Shown here piece by piece: positions 59,360 to 64,000 of a stretch of 64,000 bases of DNA; within the stretch, counting starts at the first letter, position 1, and the number at the start of each line of letters is the position of its first letter. Source of the stretch: Rhodobacteraceae bacterium LNNU 3342 (lineage in GTDB: Bacteria > Pseudomonadota > Alphaproteobacteria > Rhodobacterales > Rhodobacteraceae); NCBI GenBank assembly GCA_008711135.1, contig VUAW01000010.1, forward strand, positions 1 to 64,000, written 5' to 3'. The notes beneath the pieces were generated by a model. That model saw only the letters and a list, made by a program, of their open reading frames with translations, did no database searches and was not told where the DNA came from. The position numbers and the translations under genes were made by a program.

Positions 59360-59428
59360 CCAGCAGCCTTTCCCTTGATCCGGCGCCGCGCTAAACACAG
59401 GCGCGACAAGGATCGAAGGGGACGCCGC

Positions 59429-62293
59429 ATGGCCATGGAAAAGACATTCGACGCCGCCGGGGCCGAAGCGCGGCTTTATGCGGAATGGGAAGAGGCAGGG
59501 GCCTTCAAGGCAGGCGCCAATGCCAGCCGGGATGATACCTTCTGCATCATGATCCCGCCGCCGAATGTCACCGGCAGCCTGCACATGGGCCACGCCTTCA
59601 ACAACACTTTGCAGGACATCCTGATCCGCTGGCACCGGATGCGCGGGTTCGACACGCTCTGGCAGCCGGGGACCGACCATGCGGGCATCGCGACCCAGAT
59701 GGTGACCGAACGCGAGATGGCGGCGAATGGCGAACCCAGCCGCCGCGACATGGGGCGCGAGGCCTTCGTCAACCGCGTCTGGCAGCAGAAGGTCAAATCC
59801 CGCGGCACCATCATCGGCCAGCTGAAACGGCTCGGTGCCTCCTGCGACTGGTCGCGCGAGGCCTTTACCATGGGCGGCGCCAAGGGCGACCCCGAGGCTG
59901 GGACTGGCCCGAACTTCCACGACGCGGTGATCAAGGTCTTCGTGGATCTTTACAACAAGCGCCTGATCTACCGCGGCAAACGGCTGGTGAACTGGGACCC
60001 GCATTTCGAGACCGCGATTTCCGACCTCGAGGTCGAGAATATCGAGGTCGCGGGCCACATGTGGCACTTCAAGTACCCGCTGGCCGGGGGCGAAACCTAT
60101 ACCTACGTGGAAAAGGACGCCGACGGCAACGTGGTGCTGGAGGAGGAGCGGGACTACATCTCCATCGCCACCACGCGCCCAGAAACCATGCTGGGCGACG
60201 GCGCAGTTGCGGTGCATCCTTCGGACGAACGCTATGCCCCCATCATTGGCAAGCTTTGTGAAATCCCGGTCGGTCCCAAGGAACACCGCCGCCTGATCCC
60301 GATCATCACCGATGAATATCCCGATCCGAACTTCGGCTCAGGCGCGGTGAAGATCACGGGCGCGCATGACTTCAACGACTATGGCGTCGCACGTCGCAAC
60401 AACATCCCGCTCTACCGCCTGATGGACACGCGGGCTCAGATGCGCAACGACGGCGCACCCTATGCCGACTGCGCCGCCCGCGCACATGAAATCGCCAATG
60501 GCGCGGCCTTTGACGAAGCTTCGGTCGATGCGCTGAACCTTGTGCCCGACGACCTGCGCGGCCTTGACCGGATGGAGGCGCGCAAGCGCGTCATCGAACA
60601 GGTCACTGCCGAGGGCCTTGCCGTGATGACCACGGATGCCGAGGGCAATCCGGTGCCGCTGGTCGAAAACAAGCCGATCACCCAGCCCTTCGGCGACCGG
60701 TCCAAGGTGGTGATCGAGCCGATGCTGACCGACCAGTGGTTCGTGGATGCGGAAAAGATCGTCACCCCGGCGCTGGACGCCGTGCGCGATGGCCGCACCA
60801 AGATCCTGCCGGAACAGCACGAAAAGGTCTATTTCCACTGGCTTGAAAACATCGAGCCGTGGTGCATTTCCCGCCAGCTCTGGTGGGGTCACCAGATCCC
60901 GGTGTGGTACGACGAGGATGGCCGCGAATACTGTGCGGCGTCCGAAGAAGAGGCCGTCGCCATGGCCGGCGGCAAGGCGCTGACCCGCGACCCCGACGTG
61001 CTCGACACCTGGTTCTCCTCCGGTCTCTGGCCGATCGGGACGCTGGGCTGGCCCGAGGATAATGAGGCGCTGCGCAAGTATTTCCCGACGGATGTTCTGA
61101 TCACCGGGTTCGACATCATCTTCTTCTGGGTTGCCCGGATGATGATGATGCAGCTTGCGGTGGTGGATCAGGTGCCGTTCCACACCGTCTACGTCCATGC
61201 CTTGGTGCGCGACGAAAAGGGCAAGAAGATGTCCAAGTCGCTGGGCAACGTGCTCGACCCCCTGGAACTGATCGACGAGTACGGCGCGGATGCGGTGCGG
61301 TTCACGCTGACCTCGATGGCGGCGATGGGGCGCGACCTGAAGCTGTCTACCGCGCGGATCGCCGGCTACCGCAACTTCGGCACCAAGATCTGGAACGCCG
61401 CCCGTTTCGCCGAAATGAACGGCGTCTGGGAAGGGCACGAAACCCGCACCACCCCGCCCCAGGCCACCGCCACCGTGAACCGCTGGATCATCGGCGAGGT
61501 CGCCCGCGTGCGCGAGGAGATGGATGCCGCCCTTGGCGCCTTCCGCTTCAACGACGCGGCCAACGCGCTTTACGCCTTTGTCTGGGGCAAGGTCTGCGAC
61601 TGGTACGTCGAATTTGCCAAGCCCCTGCTGGCCGATGAGGCGACGGCGGCAGAAACCCGCGCCACGATGGCCTGGGTGCTGGACCAGTGCCTGATCCTGC
61701 TGCATCCAATCATGCCCTTCATCACCGAGGAGCTGTGGCAGACGACCGGCGCCCGGACCAAGATGCTCGTCCATGGCGACTGGCCGACCTACGGCCCAGA
61801 ACTGATCGACGCGGCGGCGGACCGGGAAATGAACTGGGTCATCGGCCTGATCGAGGAAATCCGTTCCGCCCGCGCGCAGATGCATGTGCCGGTAGGCCTG
61901 AAGCTCAACATGCTGCAGATCGAACTGGACGAGTCCGGCCGCGCCGCTTGGGCCCGGAACGAGGCGCTGATCCAGCGGCTCGCCCGCATCGAGACGCTGG
62001 AGGAAGCGGCAACCGCCCCCAAGGGCGCGATCACCATCGCGGTCGAGGGCGGCAACTTTGCTATCCCGCTGGAAGGCGTCATCGACATCGCCGAGGAAAA
62101 GACGCGGCTGGCCAAGACGCTGGAAAAGCTTGAAAAGGAAATGGGTGGCCTGCGCGGGCGGCTGAACAACCCGAAGTTCGTGGCCTCTGCCCCCGAGGAA
62201 GTCGTCGAGGAAAGCCGCGAGCTTCTGGCCCAGAAAGAGGATGAGGCCGCCAAGCTTCAGGCCGCGCTGACACGTCTGGCCGAAGTCGCCTGA
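59429..62293 (+). CDS. valS: Valyl-tRNA synthetase
   Basis: A 954-residue class Ia synthetase; start [20 protein letters not shown] (ATG at 59435 also possible). The catalytic HIGH-type motif is [15 protein letters not shown] (HMGH, residues 52-55) and KMSKS (KKMSKSLGN, ~600-604). The insertion editing domain lies between, with [22 protein letters not shown]. The C-terminal coiled coil ([24 protein letters not shown]) is typical. It charges tRNA-Val. Confidence 0.97.
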   Translation: MAMEKTFDAAGAEARLYAEWEEAGAFKAGANASRDDTFCIMIPPPNVTGSLHMGHAFNNTLQDILIRWHRMRGFDTLWQPGTDHAGIATQMVTEREMAANGEPSRRDMGREAFVNRVWQQKVKSRGTIIGQLKRLGASCDWSREAFTMGGAKGDPEAGTGPNFHDAVIKVFVDLYNKRLIYRGKRLVNWDPHFETAISDLEVENIEVAGHMWHFKYPLAGGETYTYVEKDADGNVVLEEERDYISIATTRPETMLGDGAVAVHPSDERYAPIIGKLCEIPVGPKEHRRLIPIITDEYPDPNFGSGAVKITGAHDFNDYGVARRNNIPLYRLMDTRAQMRNDGAPYADCAARAHEIANGAAFDEASVDALNLVPDDLRGLDRMEARKRVIEQVTAEGLAVMTTDAEGNPVPLVENKPITQPFGDRSKVVIEPMLTDQWFVDAEKIVTPALDAVRDGRTKILPEQHEKVYFHWLENIEPWCISRQLWWGHQIPVWYDEDGREYCAASEEEAVAMAGGKALTRDPDVLDTWFSSGLWPIGTLGWPEDNEALRKYFPTDVLITGFDIIFFWVARMMMMQLAVVDQVPFHTVYVHALVRDEKGKKMSKSLGNVLDPLELIDEYGADAVRFTLTSMAAMGRDLKLSTARIAGYRNFGTKIWNAARFAEMNGVWEGHETRTTPPQATATVNRWIIGEVARVREEMDAALGAFRFNDAANALYAFVWGKVCDWYVEFAKPLLADEATAAETRATMAWVLDQCLILLHPIMPFITEELWQTTGARTKMLVHGDWPTYGPELIDAAADREMNWVIGLIEEIRSARAQMHVPVGLKLNMLQIELDESGRAAWARNEALIQRLARIETLEEAATAPKGAITIAVEGGNFAIPLEGVIDIAEEKTRLAKTLEKLEKEMGGLRGRLNNPKFVASAPEEVVEESRELLAQKEDEAAKLQAALTRLAEVA

Positions 62294-62316
62294 TCGCGGA
62301 ACAGGGGGAGGAACCG

Positions 62317-63420
62317 ATGGCGCCGCGCTATACATCGCTGGTCGAGGGGCTGCCTGCCTCGGTCCCCTTCGTGGGTCCTGAAACGCAGGAACGGGAACGG
62401 GGCCGCCCCTTCATCGCGCGGTTGGGCGCGAATGAAAGCCTCTTTGGCCCCTCCCCCCGCGCCGTCGAGGCAATGCGGGCGGCGGCTGCCGAAACCTGGA
62501 TGTATGGCGACGCGCAAAGCCACGACCTGCGGCACGCGCTGGCCGAACATCACGGGGTGGCGCCGGAAAACATCATTGTGGGCGAAGGCATCGATGGGCT
62601 GCTGGGCTATCTTGTCCGGCTGCTCGTGGCGCCGGGGGATGCGGTGGTGACCTCGGACGGGGCCTATCCAACCTTCAATTACCACGTGGCGGGATTTGGC
62701 GGGGTCCTGCACAAGGTGCCGTTCAAGGACGACCGTGAAGACCCCGAGGCGCTGATCGCCCGCGCGGCAGAGCTGGGCGCGAAGCTCGTCTACCTCTCCA
62801 ACCCCGACAACCCGATGGGTACCTGGCACGACGGCGCCACCCTCCAGCGCATGATCTATGCAGTTCCAAAAGGCACGCTTCTGGTGCTGGACGAGGCTTA
62901 TGTCGAACTTGCCCCCGAAGGCACCGCGCCGCCGCTGGACATGACTGACCCGCGGGTGATCCGGATGCGCACATTCTCCAAGGTGCACGGGCTGGCCGGT
63001 GCACGTGTCGGCTATGCCCTGGGTGAGGCCAAGCTGATCCGCGCCTTTGACAAGATCCGCAACCACTTCGGCATGGCCCGCGTCAGCCAGGCCGGCGCCT
63101 TGGCCGCGCTGCAGGACCAAGACTGGCTGGCCCATGTCCAGGCGCAGGTCGCGGCGGCCCGTGACCGGCTCGCTAAAATCGCACGAGCAAACGGCCTGCG
63201 GCCCCTACCCTCGGCCACCAACTTCGTGACAATGGACTGCGGGGGCGATGGCGCCTTTGCCCGCCGCGTGCTGGCAGAGCTTCTGGCCCGCGACATCTTT
63301 GTACGGATGCCCTTTGTCGCGCCGCAAGACCGCTGCATCCGGGTCAGTTGCGGACGCGAACAGGATCTTGACGCTTTTGCCGCTGCCCTGTCCAACGCGC
63401 TGGCAGCGGCACGCGGTTAG
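62317..63420 (+). CDS. PLP-dependent aminotransferase, HisC-like
   Basis: A 367-residue fold-type I aminotransferase. N-terminal ARLGANESLFGPSPRAVEAMR is the HisC/AspAT-Ib mark. YLSNPDNPMGTW binds PLP (Asn), and the Lys is in RTFSKVHGLAGARVGYA. The C-terminal RCIRVSCGREQDLDAFAAAL contacts the carboxylate. Such proteins act on histidinol-phosphate or aromatic amino acids; the substrate is not decided here. It begins 24 bp after valS and may share its transcript. Confidence 0.9.
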   Translation: MAPRYTSLVEGLPASVPFVGPETQERERGRPFIARLGANESLFGPSPRAVEAMRAAAAETWMYGDAQSHDLRHALAEHHGVAPENIIVGEGIDGLLGYLVRLLVAPGDAVVTSDGAYPTFNYHVAGFGGVLHKVPFKDDREDPEALIARAAELGAKLVYLSNPDNPMGTWHDGATLQRMIYAVPKGTLLVLDEAYVELAPEGTAPPLDMTDPRVIRMRTFSKVHGLAGARVGYALGEAKLIRAFDKIRNHFGMARVSQAGALAALQDQDWLAHVQAQVAAARDRLAKIARANGLRPLPSATNFVTMDCGGDGAFARRVLAELLARDIFVRMPFVAPQDRCIRVSCGREQDLDAFAAALSNALAAARG

Positions 63421-64000
63421 GCCTCGGCAATAACCCGTGCGGCGGCGCTCAGCGCGCCCTCCCCATGGGGGATGCGCAGCGCGATCAGCCCAGCCTCTAT
63501 CACGCCCAGCACCCCCATCATCATGTGGGCGTTGACGTGGCCCATGTGCCCGATCCGGAAGAACCCGTGCCATGCGGGATCGCCCATTGGCGCCATGCCA
63601 AGCCCGATGCCCAGCGTCACGCCGGCACGTGTTTCGGTCCAGTCCCGCAGCGCGGTGCCATTGGGCGACTGCATCCGGAGTGCGGTCACCGCATGCGCAC
63701 GATGGGCGGCGTCAGGGATGTTCAGTTCGATCGCCCCTTCAGCGCCCCAACATTCCACTGCCGCCCAGACGGCGCGGGCCAAGCGGGCATGGCGGGTCCA
63801 GATCGCCTCAAGCCCCTCTTCCTCAATCATGCGCAATGCTTCGGCCAAGGCATAGAGGTGGTGCGTGGGCGCCGTTCCCCCGAAATACTGGTGGAAGAAT
63901 TCTGTCTCGGTCCGGGGGCCCCAGTCCCAGTAAGGGGTGCGCAGGTCGGCGCGGGCGCAGGCCTCGCGGGCCCGGTCGTTGAACCAGACAAAACCCAGGC
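63417..64000 (-). CDS. Class V aminotransferase (serine-glyoxylate type), C-terminal part
   Basis: Partial: the reading continues through the right edge. The visible C-terminal ~193 residues (LGFVWFNDRAREACARADLR, HQYFGGTAPTHHLYALAEALRM, then RAGVTLGIGLGMAPMGDPAWHGFFRIGHMGHVNAHMMMGVL, given in outline) match alanine/serine-glyoxylate aminotransferases. The PLP lysine lies outside the window. The stop overlaps the end of the HisC-like gene by 4 bp (convergent). Confidence 0.82.
   Translation of the reverse strand, partial: LGFVWFNDRAREACARADLRTPYWDWGPRTETEFFHQYFGGTAPTHHLYALAEALRMIEEEGLEAIWTRHARLARAVWAAVECWGAEGAIELNIPDAAHRAHAVTALRMQSPNGTALRDWTETRAGVTLGIGLGMAPMGDPAWHGFFRIGHMGHVNAHMMMGVLGVIEAGLIALRIPHGEGALSAAARVIAEA

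Noticed and set aside
60338-62335. 665-codon minus-strand open frame
   Set aside because: Antisense shadow of valS.

Overview
The window is about 64 kb of GC-rich DNA from an alphaproteobacterium, most likely the Rhodobacteraceae (Paracoccus/Rhodobacter relatives). This rests on codon and base use, on the flanking genes (a PutA without a DNA-binding domain next to a separate Lrp-type regulator, metF/metR, ornithine decarboxylase, valS), and on HWE-type histidine kinases. The genus is inferred, not proven.

Layout. Positions 1-6600 are accessory chromosomal DNA: a partial NAD-binding oxidoreductase, a secreted Gly/Asn/Lys-rich protein, a Zur-controlled ZinT-type zinc protein, two unknown small proteins, a PAS-HWE histidine kinase, a VOC-family protein, a glycolipid-binding-domain protein and a fragment of a phage baseplate gene. 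A 56-bp copy of the 3' end of a tRNA-Leu gene (6683-6738) and the intact tRNA-Leu(UAA) gene (49040-49123) bound a 42.4-kb integrated prophage. Positions 49168-64000 are ordinary core chromosome: putR/putA, rhomboid protease, inositol monophosphatase, metR/metF, thioesterase, ornithine decarboxylase and its regulator, valS, and two aminotransferases.

The prophage combines a lambda-type head module (Nu1/gpA terminase, lambda-family portal, an HK97-like protease fused to the capsid protein) with a P2-type contractile tail (V, W, J, I, fibre, FI, FII, E/E', T, U, X, D). It also has a lysis cassette (holin-like, M15 endolysin, nested spanins), a Mor-like regulator, a brnTA toxin-antitoxin pair, an O-like replication protein with iterons inside its gene, a repressor gene flanked by four related operators, and xis/int. 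gpJ carries an in-frame ochre codon, so the phage is probably defective. Three sets of non-phage genes ride on it. The first is a 6.7-kb block between tail genes V and W (redox enzymes, MFS pump, LysR and Rrf2 regulators, glycolipid-binding proteins, IS3 debris). The second is a PAS4-HWE histidine kinase plus response regulator behind an EcfG-type promoter sequence. The third is a defence island between int and the right attachment site: an EcoRII-like endonuclease, a Dcm-like methylase with Vsr, and a KwaA/KwaB (Kiwa) pair.

The most unusual observations are a 12-bp element repeated in the same orientation upstream of four structural genes (a candidate late-activator site), the cargo inside the tail operon that is mirrored by a remnant outside attL, and the host-style sensor system carried on a phage.
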